The notes: generated by a model from the letters alone, not told the origin. A DNA stretch of 60,013 nt from Jiella marina (GCF_024359545.1 NZ_JAKQZG010000018.1:1-60013), one strand, 5' to 3'. Shown: positions 24,672 to 34,250, numbered from the stretch's first letter. Translations and numbers: made by a program.

Positions 24672-26111
24672 ATGAAACATACCAGCGAACTCGTCGCCGA
24701 CACGACGACCGGTCCCAACCCGGCCGAAATCCTCGACCGTCAGCGGACGGCCTACCTGCGCGATGGCGCGCCGGATTTGGCGACGAGGCGCGCGGACCTT
24801 GGGAAGCTGCGTGCCCTTCTGGTCGAAAACCGCCGCGCGCTTGAAGAGGCCGTCGCTGCGGATTTCGGTCACCGCTCGCACAATGAGACGGCTATCATGG
24901 AACTCGTGCCGACCGTCGAAGGCATCGACTACCTGTCGAAGAACCTGCGCCGCTTCATGGCGCCGGAACGGCGGCATGTATCAGCCGTGTTCCGTATGGC
25001 GCGCGCCCGCGTCGCTTATCAGCCGCTCGGCGTGGTCGGCATCATCTCGCCCTGGAACTACCCGCTGAACCTCGCCCTGATGCCTCTCGCAACCGCCTTG
25101 GCAGCGGGAAACAGCGTGATGCTGAAACCCTCAGAGCTGACACCCCGCACCAGTGCACTCATGCAGCGGCTTCTCAAGGGCGCGTTCAAGGAGGACAAGG
25201 TTGCAGTCGTGACCGGGGATGCCGAGGTGGCGAAGGCGTTCAGCGCCTTGCCGTTCGATCACCTGATGTTCACCGGCAGCACCAAGGTCGGGCGCGCGGT
25301 GATGCGCGCCGCCAGCGACAACCTGACGCCAGTGACACTGGAGCTTGGGGGCAAGTCGCCGACGGTCGTCGCGCGCGGCGCGGTTGGCACGATGTCTGCC
25401 CGACGCATCGCCTACGGCAAGCTGGCCAATGCCGGACAGACCTGTGTCGCGCCCGATTATGCGCTGGTCCACCAGGACGACGTTGAGGCCTTCACGGCCG
25501 CATTCGACGCCGCGACCGGTAAATTCTATCCCGGCGGACCCACCAGCGACGACTACAGCACCATCGTAAGTGACGGTCACTTCGACCGGCTCACCGGCCT
25601 GATCGAGGACGCGCGGGCCAAGGGTGCCAGGATCGTGACTGTGGGCCACGACGCGGGCGACGCGGCGAAACGCAACCGCACCATCGCGCCGACCCTGATC
25701 CTGGACCCGACCGGGGACATGGACATCATGCAGGAGGAAATCTTCGGCCCCATCCTGCCCATCATGACCTACCGGACGCTGGAAGAGGCCATCGCCTTCG
25801 TCAACTGCCGCCCGCGCCCCCTCGCGCTCTACTGGTTCGGCCCGTCAGGTGAAGAGCAGGATCGCCTTCTGACGAAGACGACATCCGGCAACGTCGGCAT
25901 CAACAGCACGGTCCTCCATGTCGCACAGGACGATCTTCCCTTCGGCGGTGTCGGCGAGAGCGGCATCGGGGCCTATCACGGCATCGAAGGTTTCCGCCGG
26001 TTCAGCCACGCCAAGGGCATCTACGCGCAGGGACGCTGGAACCTCGCCGATCTCGCCATGGCACCCTTCGGCAGGGTCGCCGAACAGCTTCTGAAGTTCA
26101 TGCTCAGATAA
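24672..26111 (+). CDS. calB: Coniferyl-aldehyde dehydrogenase-type enzyme
   Basis: This is a 479-residue, full-length protein. The aldehyde dehydrogenase fold is clear: NAD-binding IISPWNYPLNLALMPL, catalytic Glu in TLELGGKSP (about 222-230), catalytic Cys in NAGQTCVAPDY (about 257), and EEIFGPILP. The C-terminus (GMGAYHGxEGF-type: GIGAYHGIEGFRRFSHAKG) is that of CalB-like enzymes that oxidise aromatic or long-chain aldehydes to acids. It is followed 25 bp later by an SDR gene and controlled by the divergent TetR. The symbol reflects family resemblance, not a proven substrate. Confidence 0.85.
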   Translation: MKHTSELVADTTTGPNPAEILDRQRTAYLRDGAPDLATRRADLGKLRALLVENRRALEEAVAADFGHRSHNETAIMELVPTVEGIDYLSKNLRRFMAPERRHVSAVFRMARARVAYQPLGVVGIISPWNYPLNLALMPLATALAAGNSVMLKPSELTPRTSALMQRLLKGAFKEDKVAVVTGDAEVAKAFSALPFDHLMFTGSTKVGRAVMRAASDNLTPVTLELGGKSPTVVARGAVGTMSARRIAYGKLANAGQTCVAPDYALVHQDDVEAFTAAFDAATGKFYPGGPTSDDYSTIVSDGHFDRLTGLIEDARAKGARIVTVGHDAGDAAKRNRTIAPTLILDPTGDMDIMQEEIFGPILPIMTYRTLEEAIAFVNCRPRPLALYWFGPSGEEQDRLLTKTTSGNVGINSTVLHVAQDDLPFGGVGESGIGAYHGIEGFRRFSHAKGIYAQGRWNLADLAMAPFGRVAEQLLKFMLR

Positions 26112-26135
26112 CGCGCAAACCACGGAGAACACACC

Positions 26136-26984
26136 ATGACGCAGATTGCGGGGCGCACGGCGCTGATAACCGGCGGCGCTTCCGGCATTGGGCTTCTGAT
26201 GGGCCGGATGCTCATGGAGCGTGGCGCGGCACGTCTGTTTGTCTGGGATGTCAGCGCGACCAATATTGACTTGGCTCGGGTCACCCTCGACCCGCTTGGC
26301 ACCGTCGTCTTCGACCGCGTGGACGTGTCGGACACCGAAGCCGTTCGTGCCGCCGTCGCGCGGCTCGAAGCCGATGGTACGGCGATCGACCTGCTGATCA
26401 ACAACGCGGGTATCGTAGTGGGCAAGCCCTTCCTCAAACATGGCCACGCCGATATCGACCGAACGCTGGCAATCAACACGGGGGCGCTGATGCACCTGAC
26501 CCGCGCCCTGCTGCCCGGCATGGTGTCGCGGGGCCGGGGGCATGTGGTCAACATTGCCTCGGCGGCGGCGCTCGTCTCGAACCCGAACATGAGCGTATAC
26601 GCCGCCAGTAAGTGGGCCGTGACCGGCTGGTCAGACTCCCTGCGTCAGGAGCTGGAGCGGTCAGGCACCGGCGTGCGCGTCACCACTGTTCTGCCCTATT
26701 ACATCCACACCGGCATGTTCGACGGGGTGCGTTCGCGCCTCATCCCGATCCTTCAGCCCGAGGACGTCGCGCGCCGCATCCTGCGCGCTGTGCAGCGCGA
26801 CGCCGTCTTTCTCCACATGCCCGCCATCGTGCGCCTGCTGCCGTTGCTGCGGGGACTTCTGCCAACTCGGGCGCTCGATTTCGTTCTCAACCGCATCTTT
26901 GGCGTCGCGAGCAGCATGGATGATTTTCACGGGCGTCAGGAAACGGCGAAAGATGTGCGCGAGCCAAAAGGCGACCTCTCGTGA
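26136..26984 (+). CDS. Short-chain dehydrogenase/reductase
   Basis: This is a 282-residue protein. The Rossmann motif TGGASGIG is at about 12-19, NNAG at about 88-91, the catalytic Ser in NIASAAAL and YAASK. The C-terminal 60 residues are hydrophobic and basic, as in membrane-associated SDRs. It shares an operon with the aldehyde dehydrogenase, suggesting an alcohol-to-aldehyde-to-acid or lipid-aldehyde pathway. The substrate is unknown. Confidence 0.9.
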   Translation: MTQIAGRTALITGGASGIGLLMGRMLMERGAARLFVWDVSATNIDLARVTLDPLGTVVFDRVDVSDTEAVRAAVARLEADGTAIDLLINNAGIVVGKPFLKHGHADIDRTLAINTGALMHLTRALLPGMVSRGRGHVVNIASAAALVSNPNMSVYAASKWAVTGWSDSLRQELERSGTGVRVTTVLPYYIHTGMFDGVRSRLIPILQPEDVARRILRAVQRDAVFLHMPAIVRLLPLLRGLLPTRALDFVLNRIFGVASSMDDFHGRQETAKDVREPKGDLS

Positions 26985-27314
26985 AGACTGATAAGTGCGC
27001 CGGAGCGATCGTCCCCACGGTCTTTTAGTACCCGGATCGTCCTGCGCGTGATCGAGACACGCATCCCGCAACCTCGAACATTCATGTTTGGCGCAGCGAA
27101 AGACCGGCGGCTGCCCGGAGTGACCAGCATCCGCTCCAACCTGTCGCTGAAGGAAATGAAAGCGTCGAGCAAGTTGCCGGTAACGCCCGCCGCCGGCACT
27201 TGAGCGATACGCCGCTTGGTCAGAGGCAGGAGCGAGTGTCTGGCGAACCTGGCGCACAGCAGCCATTCGCTCATAGCCTGGCGAATGGCCAGTTTCCACC
27301 CACCACGGCCATTC
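26985..27314. other. Gene-free stretch between SDR gene and repeat copy 3
   Basis: Open frames on the minus strand exist but resemble no family I know. They start at the ATG inside the 41-bp repeat, so they may be vestiges of a gene once attached to it. Confidence 0.35.
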
Positions 27315-27355
27315 GAAAGCTCGTTTCTGAAACACTTTCATAGTATTCTGTTTCA
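27315..27355 (-). repeat. 41-bp cassette-border repeat, copy 3 (inverted)
   Basis: It is inverted relative to copies 1 and 2. On the minus strand its first three bases are the TGA stop of the serine recombinase gene, paralleling copy 1, which begins at the stop of the HGG-motif gene. Confidence 0.7.
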
Positions 27356-28039
27356 CGCAGCGGGCTGCATCTTCTCCAGTACGCGCTGCACCTGCACCGC
27401 CTGCCACTGGCCACCACGAGCCGTTTTGAAGCTCCTTTCATTCAGGGCTTTGGCGATGGCGGACATGGACGAAATCCCTTCCGAACGAATGTCCTCGATC
27501 ACTGGCGTCAGATCAGCCGCATGCTGCATGGCCTTCTCCTGACGACGGGCGATTGAGACGGCGCGGCCCTTGGTGCTCTCGGCTGCGAGGTTGCTTCGAT
27601 CTCCACCGAGCTTCACGCCTCGCGCCTTTGCAGTGGCAAGCGCATCCTTCGTGCGCCTGGAGATCATCCGACGCTCTTCGTCGGCGACCATGGCCATGAT
27701 CCCCACCGTCAGACGGTTCGCCGTTGGCATGTCGGCCGCGACGAAATCGACACCGGCCTTTTCGAGGCCGAGCAGGAAATGCGCGTCGCGGGACAGGCGA
27801 TCGAGCTTGGCAATGACCAGGGTAGCATTGTGGAGCCGGGCAAGGCGCATGGCCTCAGCGAGCTTCGGGCGATCGTTCTTGCGACCGCTTTCGATCTCGA
27901 CGACTTAGGCGACGAGCTGCCAGTTTCCACCGTTCAGAAAACCCTCGACGGCTCTGCGCTGCGCCTCGACACCGAGACCAGACTGACCCTGCCGTTCGAT
28001 CGAGACCCGGAGGTAGGAAATGAAGCGTCCGTCAGCCAT
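27353..28039 (-). pseudogene. Serine recombinase/resolvase with in-frame stop
   Basis: Read from ATG 28039, the frame gives the resolvase N-terminus ISYLRVS (catalytic Ser) and QSGLGVEAQRRAV. A TAA follows at 27905-27907 after about 44 codons, and the frame then continues as VVEIESGRKNDRP, LVIAKLDRLSRD and a full C-terminal region ending in an HTH-like segment. A single base change (for example GAA to TAA) would explain it. Without readthrough the protein is split and inactive. It abuts cassette repeat 3. Confidence 0.85.
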
Positions 28040-28206
28040 GTCTGGCGCCTTTCATTTGTTGCAACGAGCATTGCTACAAATGTAATCGATATTCTGAGGA
28101 GGTGTAAGAGACAAAATGGCAGCGGACCTCCGTCGGGTAAAATTCCGGAGTGAGCGAGGTCTCAGGACACACCGAACTCGCTAACGAGCATCGGTTCCGG
28201 CATTCT

Positions 28207-28555
28207 AAATGTCATCGACGAGTTCACACGCGACAGCCGTAAGGGAATGGATCTTCGCGGTCGGAGCGAAGTCAGCGTTCATCGAGCCTGTAGCCCTTGG
28301 GAGAACGGCTATCGCGAGAGTTTCAATTCCAAACTCCACGACGAGATTCTGAACGGCGAGGTCTTCTACTCGTTCGCCGAAGCAAAGGTCGTGATCGAGA
28401 ACTGGCGCCGCCACTGCAACACGGCGAGGCCGCACTCGTAGCTCGGCTAGCGGACGCCTGCACCGGGGACCGTTCAATGGCCAGCGCCGCTAAACGGACC
28501 GGCGTCGACGGCAGCGCCAACTATGGCGCAAGGGCCGCCCCCCACTAAGATCCAC
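28207..28555 (+). pseudogene. IS3-family transposase remnant
   Basis: Translation gives the C-terminal integrase-core tail of IS3 OrfB: CSPWENGYRESFNSKLHDEI, FYSFAEAKVVIENWRRH and NTARPHS. A TAG then replaces the next Ser codon, and the frame continues through the usual LG-x-RTPAPG-type tail. An internal deletion joins a VIDEFTRDS-type start to the SPWENGY block. The GATCCACCCCGGACCACC stretch at about 28549-28567 may be its end repeat. Non-functional. Confidence 0.75.
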
Positions 28556-28574
28556 CCCGGACCACCTCGTAGGG

Positions 28575-28596
28575 GCAGACCAAGCAAATGGTCTGC
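28575..28596. repeat. Perfect 8-bp hairpin downstream of the octad-repeat gene
   Basis: GCAGACCA-n6-TGGTCTGC forms a perfect stem. It lies about 120 bp past the stop of the leftward octad-repeat gene but has no T-run on that strand, so a terminator role is weak. Confidence 0.3.
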
Positions 28597-28714
28597 TGCT
28601 GGTTTCGCGGACACCGAGATAGGTAATCCATGAACACAGAGTGGAAGTGCGTTTTCGTATCTCGGTCCAGGCCTTTTGCTTTCCCGCTTTGGGCGGTGAT
28701 TGTGCTCCAGTCGA

Positions 28715-31700
28715 TCAGTAGGATCTATAGGCCGACATGATCGCGGTGATCTGCAGCGTGTCCAGCGAATGAGTTTGCGTCGGCGTGATGGCTTGCAGCT
28801 GTTCGGGTCTCAGACTGAGGATGTTGGCTGATGAGAGGCCGGCTATCGCGGTGTTGCTGATCGCGGCGATGTCCGTCGTCGAGAAGGCCGAGAGCTGGCT
28901 GGCCCCGAGCGCAGCGATCTGTGCCGCGCCAAGGCTCGCGACTTGAGCGGGCGTCAGGGCCTCCGCCTGCTGGGCTGTCAGAGCCATGATCATGTCTGGT
29001 GTCAGGCCAGCGATCGCGCTCGGATTGATCGCCGCGATCTGCTCTGCCGAGAGCGACGCGATCTTGTCTGTGCTGAACGTCGCCACCTGGATCGCGTTGA
29101 GCGTGCCCATCTGCGCGGTTGTCAACCCGTGGATCTGCGGGCTGTCCAGCGCCCTGAGTTGATAATAGGACAGGGCCGCAATCTGCGGGCTCGTCATGGA
29201 AGCGATCTGGTCGCCGCGGAGCGCCGCGATTTGGTCGGCGGAAAGCCCGGCGATTGCCGTTGTCTTGATCGCCCCAATGTGGGCGGCGGAAAACGCGGCG
29301 AGGTCTGCGGCACCGAGTGCGGCAATCTGGGTGGAACTCAGCGCACCAACCTGTGCAGGTGAGAAGCTGGTGATTTGAGCTAAGCTAAGAGCCTCGATCT
29401 GAGACGGCATGAGACCTGGAAGCGCTTTCGCGGTCAGGGCTGCAACCTGCGACGTGGTGAGCGCGCCTATCCCACCGGTCGAGAGCGCGCCCAACTGGCC
29501 AGCGCTAAGAGCGGTGATCTGCGCTGTCGTAAGGACCTCCACCTGCGAGGGCGAGAGGATGGCGACTTGGTTTGGCGTCAGTCCGGCGATCTGTGCTGGC
29601 TGAAGGGAGGATATCTGATCGAGGCTGAAGCCGGCGATACGCTCGGCGGGAAGACCGGCGATCGCGGAGCTGGCGAGCGCGGCAATGTGGCTAGACGACA
29701 TTGCCGCGAGAGCGGAGCTGCTAAAGGATGCCACTTGTGCCGCGCTCAGAGCGGCCATCTGCGCCGTCGACAGCTTGGCGATCTGTCCGTCGCTGAGGGC
29801 CGGGATCTGAGTTGTCGTCAGGCCGGCGATCGCCTTCGGACCAATCGCAGCAAGCTGATCCGACGTCAGCGTATTCAGCTTGTCCGCCGAAAGGCCTGAG
29901 ACTTGACCGGCACCGAGCGCACCAATCTGCGTCGTCGACAGGGCGCCAATCTGCGTTTGAGACAGGGAGTTGAGCTGCCCCGCGGTCAACGCCGCCATTT
30001 GGCTGTTCGTCAGTGCCGCGATCTGTTCGGCGACGAGTGTTGCCAATTTCTCTGTGGTCAGGCCGGAGATGGCGCTCGGGCTGAACGCAGCGACGACGGT
30101 AGCAGAGAGGCCCGCCAGCGCATCCACACTCAGGGCCTGGATCTGGGGCGCCGTAAATGCCGCCAATTGCTTTATCGTGAGACTATGGATCCGGTCGGAA
30201 GTAAGGCCCGCGACGTGATCGGGGGTCAGTCCGGCGATGGTCTTCACGCTGATTGAGGTGAACTGGTCCCCCGACAAGGCAGTCAGATGGTCACTTGACA
30301 GCGCGGCCACCTGCATCGCGGTCAGGGCTGCGATCTGGTTGGTCGACAAGGCGCCTATCTGCATCGGCGTAAGGGCGGCGACCTGCGCCGGCGTCAACGC
30401 GGCGATCTGGCTCGGGGTGAAAGCTGCCGATTTCTCGACGCTGAGGGCGGTGATAGCGTCCGGGGAAAGGCTCGACACCGACCCGGTTCCGATCGCTGCG
30501 ATGTCGGAGATTGAAAAGGTCGCCAGATCCGCCGGGCTGAGCGCTCCGATTTGCGCAGCAGTCAGCGCGGCAACCTGTGTTGACGTCAGGGCTTCTGCCT
30601 GCATGGTGGTCAGGCTCGCCACGTGCGAGGCTGTCAGGCCCGCCACCGCCTTGGTGTTGAGCGCGGCAATCTGATCGACCGAGAATGCGGCGATGGATGC
30701 GTCAGACATGGCCGAAAGCTGCACCGCAGTCAGGCCACCGATCTGCGAAACCGACAGGCTCTGGATCTGGGAGGGGGTCAGCCAGGCCGCCTGCGTGCTT
30801 TTCAGCCCAGCAATCTGCGTCGCTGAAAGTGCCACGATCTGGGTCTCGTCGAAATCGGCGATCTTGTCGCCGGAGATACTCGAAAGTGCGCCGACGCCGA
30901 GTGCCGCGATGCCTTCTGGCGCTAGCGCCGCCAATTGGTCGGCGCTCATGGCTTCCACCTGCCGGGGCGTGAGCGATGCGATCTGCGTCGGCAGCAGTGC
31001 TCCGATCTGCGAAAGTGATAGAGCAGCAGTTTGATTGGCTGTCAGGCCTGCGATCGCCTTGGGAGCAAGCGCAGCGATCTGTTCGGGCCCAAGCGAGGAA
31101 AGGCTTTCCGTGGGGAGGACACTGAGTTGAAGTGCGGAGAGCGCGCGTATCTGCAGCGTCGATAGCGCTTCGGCCTGCGCCGGCGTGATGGCTGCAATCT
31201 GCGTCGGCTTCAACGCGGCGATATGGCCGGCTGTTAGGCCGGCGAATTGGTCGAGGCTGAGAGTTGCGACATTGCTTGCGGAGAGTCCGGAGATGGCAAT
31301 CGGATTCATCGCCGCGACATTCGCCCGGGAGAAATGCTCCAGGGTGACCGGGGTGAGGGCAGCGAGCTGCAGCGCTGTCAGGCTGGAGACTTGCGACGAA
31401 CTGAAGGCCTCGGCCTGTGCGGGCGTGAGGGCCGCGACCTGCGCTGCGGTCAGCCCGGCGACGGCGTTGGGTCTCAACGCCCCGATCTGCTCGGCGGATA
31501 GCTCGCCGAGCGCCGGGATGGACAGGGCGCTGACCTGTGCGGCCGTCATGGCGCCGATCTGCCGTGCCGACATAATATCGGCTTGCGTAGCACCGAGGGC
31601 GCCGATCTGAACGGGCTTCAGGGCGGCGACTTGCGCACTTGTCAGAGCAGAGACTTGGTCGAGGGTGAGAGCGGAGATAGTTTGTGGGGCAAGTCCAGCG

Positions 31701-32950
31701 ATGGCGCCGTTGCCGATCGCGGCGATCTTCCCAATTGAGAAGGTCGCGACTTGTTCCGCCGACAGGGTGGCGATCTGAGGCAGGCTCAGGCTCGCGATCT
31801 GCGACGCGTTCAACGCCTCGGCCTGAGCCGGAGTCATTCTTCCGATCTGGGTGGTCGTGAGACCAGGGATGGCCTTGGGATTGATCGCGGTCACCTGCGC
31901 CAGGGAGAAATTGGCAAGGCCCTCGGTGCCCAGTGCGGCGACGTGGACCGCGGCCAAGGCGCCGACTTGGGCGACCGAAAGGCCCTGGATCTGCGCGGAC
32001 GAGAGCGCTCTGACCTGGCTGGCCTTCAGCGCGGCGACTTGGCCGGTTGTCATGGCCCCAAGTTGATCCAGCGTCAGCGCCGCGCTGGACAGCCCGGTGA
32101 TTGATCTCGGGTTAATGGACGCGAAGCCCGTGGTAGAGAAATGCGAGATCTGCTCAGCGCTGAACGCTGCGACCTGCTTGGCCGTGAGGCCCGCGATCTG
32201 CAGTGGCGTGAGAGCTGTGATATGTTCGCTGTTCATCGCGGCGATCTGCGCGCTCGTCAGTCCACCGATCGCGCGCGTGCTGATTGCGGCGACGTGAGAG
32301 CTCGACAACGCGGCGAAGGTCTCCGGCGAAAGCGCTGCAATCTGGCTTGGCCCGAACGCGCGCATCTGGATTGAGCTCAACGCCTGGACCTGCGTGTCCG
32401 TCAGCGCTTTAGCCTGGCCGGCACTCAAGGCCGCGATCTGGGTTGCCGATAGGGCCGCTATCTGATCGCCAGTGAGCGAGGCGACCTTATCACCCGAAAG
32501 ACCCGGCAGCCCGACGACGCTTATCGCAGCGATATCCGCCTGCGAAAAGGTCGCGAGGTCGGCGATACTCAAGGCCGCAATCTGCGTGCGGCCGAGGCTT
32601 GCAATCTGGGCCGGCGTCAAAGCCTCTGCCTGGTCCGTGCTGAGGCCTGCAATCTGCGATCCGCTAAACGCAGCGATCTGGGAGCTTCGCAGGCTGGCGA
32701 TCTTGTCGGCTCCAAGAGCCGCGATCTGATCGGCGGTGAGGCCTGGAATTGCCTTTGCCGAGATCGCAGAAACCTGGGCTTGAGACAAATGAGCGATTCC
32801 ATCGACCGAAACGGCAGCGATCTGTGATGCGTTCAGGGCTCCGACCTCAAGCGGGCTCAGCGCGGTCAGCTCATCAATGCTCCAGCTGGAGACGGTCTTG
32901 GCCGGGATGGCCTTGATCTGGAGAAGGCTCTGAGAGGAGATCGTTGTCAT
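28715..32950 (-). CDS. Giant octapeptide-repeat protein
   Basis: This is a 1411-residue protein. ATG 32950 is chosen because repeats begin soon after it; the frame extends to 33202 with unrelated sequence, and the ribosome-binding site is weak. Nearly the whole protein is about 170 octads of consensus (S/T)-x-x-Q-(I/V)-A-A-L. Marked octads of type NPxAIAGL divide it into alternating blocks of 7 and 10 octads, a 136-residue (408-bp) super-repeat seen about eight times. No signal peptide, membrane segment or known catalytic domain is visible, and charge is low. Ser/Thr N-caps with i, i+3 hydrophobics suggest an alpha solenoid of very short helices. Function unknown; it is flanked by IS remnants. 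Confidence 0.85.
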   Translation of the reverse strand: MTTISSQSLLQIKAIPAKTVSSWSIDELTALSPLEVGALNASQIAAVSVDGIAHLSQAQVSAISAKAIPGLTADQIAALGADKIASLRSSQIAAFSGSQIAGLSTDQAEALTPAQIASLGRTQIAALSIADLATFSQADIAAISVVGLPGLSGDKVASLTGDQIAALSATQIAALSAGQAKALTDTQVQALSSIQMRAFGPSQIAALSPETFAALSSSHVAAISTRAIGGLTSAQIAAMNSEHITALTPLQIAGLTAKQVAAFSAEQISHFSTTGFASINPRSITGLSSAALTLDQLGAMTTGQVAALKASQVRALSSAQIQGLSVAQVGALAAVHVAALGTEGLANFSLAQVTAINPKAIPGLTTTQIGRMTPAQAEALNASQIASLSLPQIATLSAEQVATFSIGKIAAIGNGAIAGLAPQTISALTLDQVSALTSAQVAALKPVQIGALGATQADIMSARQIGAMTAAQVSALSIPALGELSAEQIGALRPNAVAGLTAAQVAALTPAQAEAFSSSQVSSLTALQLAALTPVTLEHFSRANVAAMNPIAISGLSASNVATLSLDQFAGLTAGHIAALKPTQIAAITPAQAEALSTLQIRALSALQLSVLPTESLSSLGPEQIAALAPKAIAGLTANQTAALSLSQIGALLPTQIASLTPRQVEAMSADQLAALAPEGIAALGVGALSSISGDKIADFDETQIVALSATQIAGLKSTQAAWLTPSQIQSLSVSQIGGLTAVQLSAMSDASIAAFSVDQIAALNTKAVAGLTASHVASLTTMQAEALTSTQVAALTAAQIGALSPADLATFSISDIAAIGTGSVSSLSPDAITALSVEKSAAFTPSQIAALTPAQVAALTPMQIGALSTNQIAALTAMQVAALSSDHLTALSGDQFTSISVKTIAGLTPDHVAGLTSDRIHSLTIKQLAAFTAPQIQALSVDALAGLSATVVAAFSPSAISGLTTEKLATLVAEQIAALTNSQMAALTAGQLNSLSQTQIGALSTTQIGALGAGQVSGLSADKLNTLTSDQLAAIGPKAIAGLTTTQIPALSDGQIAKLSTAQMAALSAAQVASFSSSALAAMSSSHIAALASSAIAGLPAERIAGFSLDQISSLQPAQIAGLTPNQVAILSPSQVEVLTTAQITALSAGQLGALSTGGIGALTTSQVAALTAKALPGLMPSQIEALSLAQITSFSPAQVGALSSTQIAALGAADLAAFSAAHIGAIKTTAIAGLSADQIAALRGDQIASMTSPQIAALSYYQLRALDSPQIHGLTTAQMGTLNAIQVATFSTDKIASLSAEQIAAINPSAIAGLTPDMIMALTAQQAEALTPAQVASLGAAQIAALGASQLSAFSTTDIAAISNTAIAGLSSANILSLRPEQLQAITPTQTHSLDTLQITAIMSAYRSY

Positions 32951-33424
32951 CTTGGCGTGTGTCCGGGCTTTTGCTGAAAACTCTCGATGATCAGCAACCG
33001 TGCCAAGAACGTTGAACGACGTCCTCAGCGACCTTTGCCCTTCATCCGCGAGCCTGCGGCACGATCGCTGTCGATCAACCCTCCGCCCTCTCCGCATCTC
33101 CCAATGATCCGTGTGCAGGCTTGCCCAAGGCTGTCGGAAGGGGACAACCGGGCGCTGGGGCGGGCGATCGAATAGACAGCGTCTGATTGACGGACAGTTC
33201 ACTGTCAGCCTGACCCTCCACGCCCATCAGAAGACGAAGGCAGATGCCCACCAAGCCGAATGGAATGGGCATCGCGAGCGTTCGTGAATGAGGCAAGTGG
33301 GCCGACCGGGAACCCAGTGGCGACGGGGCAGCCGCAGCTGTCGAGCATTAGGGCTTCGCCTCGGGCCGCAGCGAGAAGCAAGGCGGGAGCACGAGGGGAG
33401 TTCAGGGCGGCTCCAGCATTAATT
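32951..33424. other. Gene-free stretch upstream of the octad-repeat gene
   Basis: No supported gene. It should hold the promoter of the repeat gene, but no clear -35/-10 pair was found. Confidence 0.35.
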
Positions 33425-33592
33425 GCGCTGGGCGAGGCGTTAGGCGCTCTTCTCGCCATAGGCTGCACCGGTGGCGGCGCCGACCTCCAACTCCATCAGC
33501 CGTTCGGCGGCAAAGCCGATCATCTCGCGAAGAATGTCTGCGTCGGCGCTCTGTTCGACCAGCGCGCGTAAGTCCATCATGGGTTTGGTCAT
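33425..33592 (-). pseudogene. IS256-family transposase N-terminal remnant
   Basis: From ATG 33592 the minus strand reads MTKPMMDLRALVEQSADAD, then LREMIGFAAERLMELEVGAATGAAYGEKSA. A TAA stop (33440-33442) follows and then RLAQRN in the same frame. This is the characteristic start of IS256-type transposases; the other 330 or so residues are gone. Confidence 0.8.
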
Positions 33593-33796
33593 CGGGGGCA
33601 GTCCTCGGTTCGGTTGCGTGTCGCAACTCGACCCTACCGCGGATCCCTCGGTGGCCGCTCACCTACACCACTCAGTGGGACACGACCTGATTGCATAGCC
33701 GTCTTGGAAGCCCTTTGAGCAAAGTATGACTTGGATTGTTTGGTATCAAAAGGCGATCTTAGCTCTCGGCAAGTGAAATCCAAGGCGCGGTGTTTG

Positions 33797-34006
33797 ATGG
33801 ACTGGATCGGACTGACGGATGAGGATCGTTCTCTTCTCCTGAGGTTGTTTGACCATGAGGCAGTCCCGCATATTCTGCCGTCACATATCGCGGAAGAGTT
33901 GCTTTTTCTTGGGTTCATTGAGCGTTGCGGCAGAGCTTTCGTAATCAGCGACGATGGCAAGGAGTTTGTTCGGATATTGGCGCGTCACCCGTGGTCTTCT
34001 CCTTGA
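33797..34006 (+). CDS. Small hypothetical protein, winged-helix-like
   Basis: This is a 69-residue protein from ATG 33797. The order helix (DEDRSLLLRLFDHE), helix (PSHIAEELLFLGFIERCG) and beta pair (RAFVISDDGKEFVRIL) is that of a tiny winged helix. No family is recognised. It could regulate a neighbour or be a domain remnant. Confidence 0.5.
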   Translation: MDWIGLTDEDRSLLLRLFDHEAVPHILPSHIAEELLFLGFIERCGRAFVISDDGKEFVRILARHPWSSP

Positions 34007-34250
34007 CGGCTTTGAGGTTCCGCTGACCATCCCAAGCAGCTTCGAACTTTCACCGCTGCGCTTAAAATTGGTGATACCTCCACATCCAAATGAGCAGATC
34101 ACCCGCCAGACAAAGCGTCAATGATATCGATGGGGGGACTTCGAAGGCCGCGCGCGCCGGCCAAGATTGCTAGAAAGGGAGGCCCCGCTGACGGAGCAAC
34201 GAAACCTCCCTTGTCAGTCAGTCTATGTGCTGATGCCCTCGCAAGTACGA

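Noticed and set aside
26661-27407. Leftward 248-aa ORF spanning repeat copy 3
   Set aside because: Most of it is antisense to the SDR gene and it lacks any family likeness; only its start inside the repeat is of interest.
28575-28596. Rho-independent terminator of the octad-repeat gene
   Set aside because: The stem is perfect but no T-run follows on the transcribed strand, so it is listed only as a hairpin.
28715-32950. TAL-effector-like DNA-binding repeats, suggested by LTPAQV-type octads
   Set aside because: The period is 8 residues with no 33-35-residue unit and no variable di-residue; the likeness is only the helix-capping motif.
28715-32950. CRISPR array, because of regular DNA repetition
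   Set aside because: Units are coding, diverged and continuous, without constant repeats separated by unique spacers.
28943-33175. Many long rightward ORFs opposite the octad-repeat gene
   Set aside because: They are antisense readings of the same periodic DNA; composition is biased, no family is recognisable and starts and stops track the repeat period.
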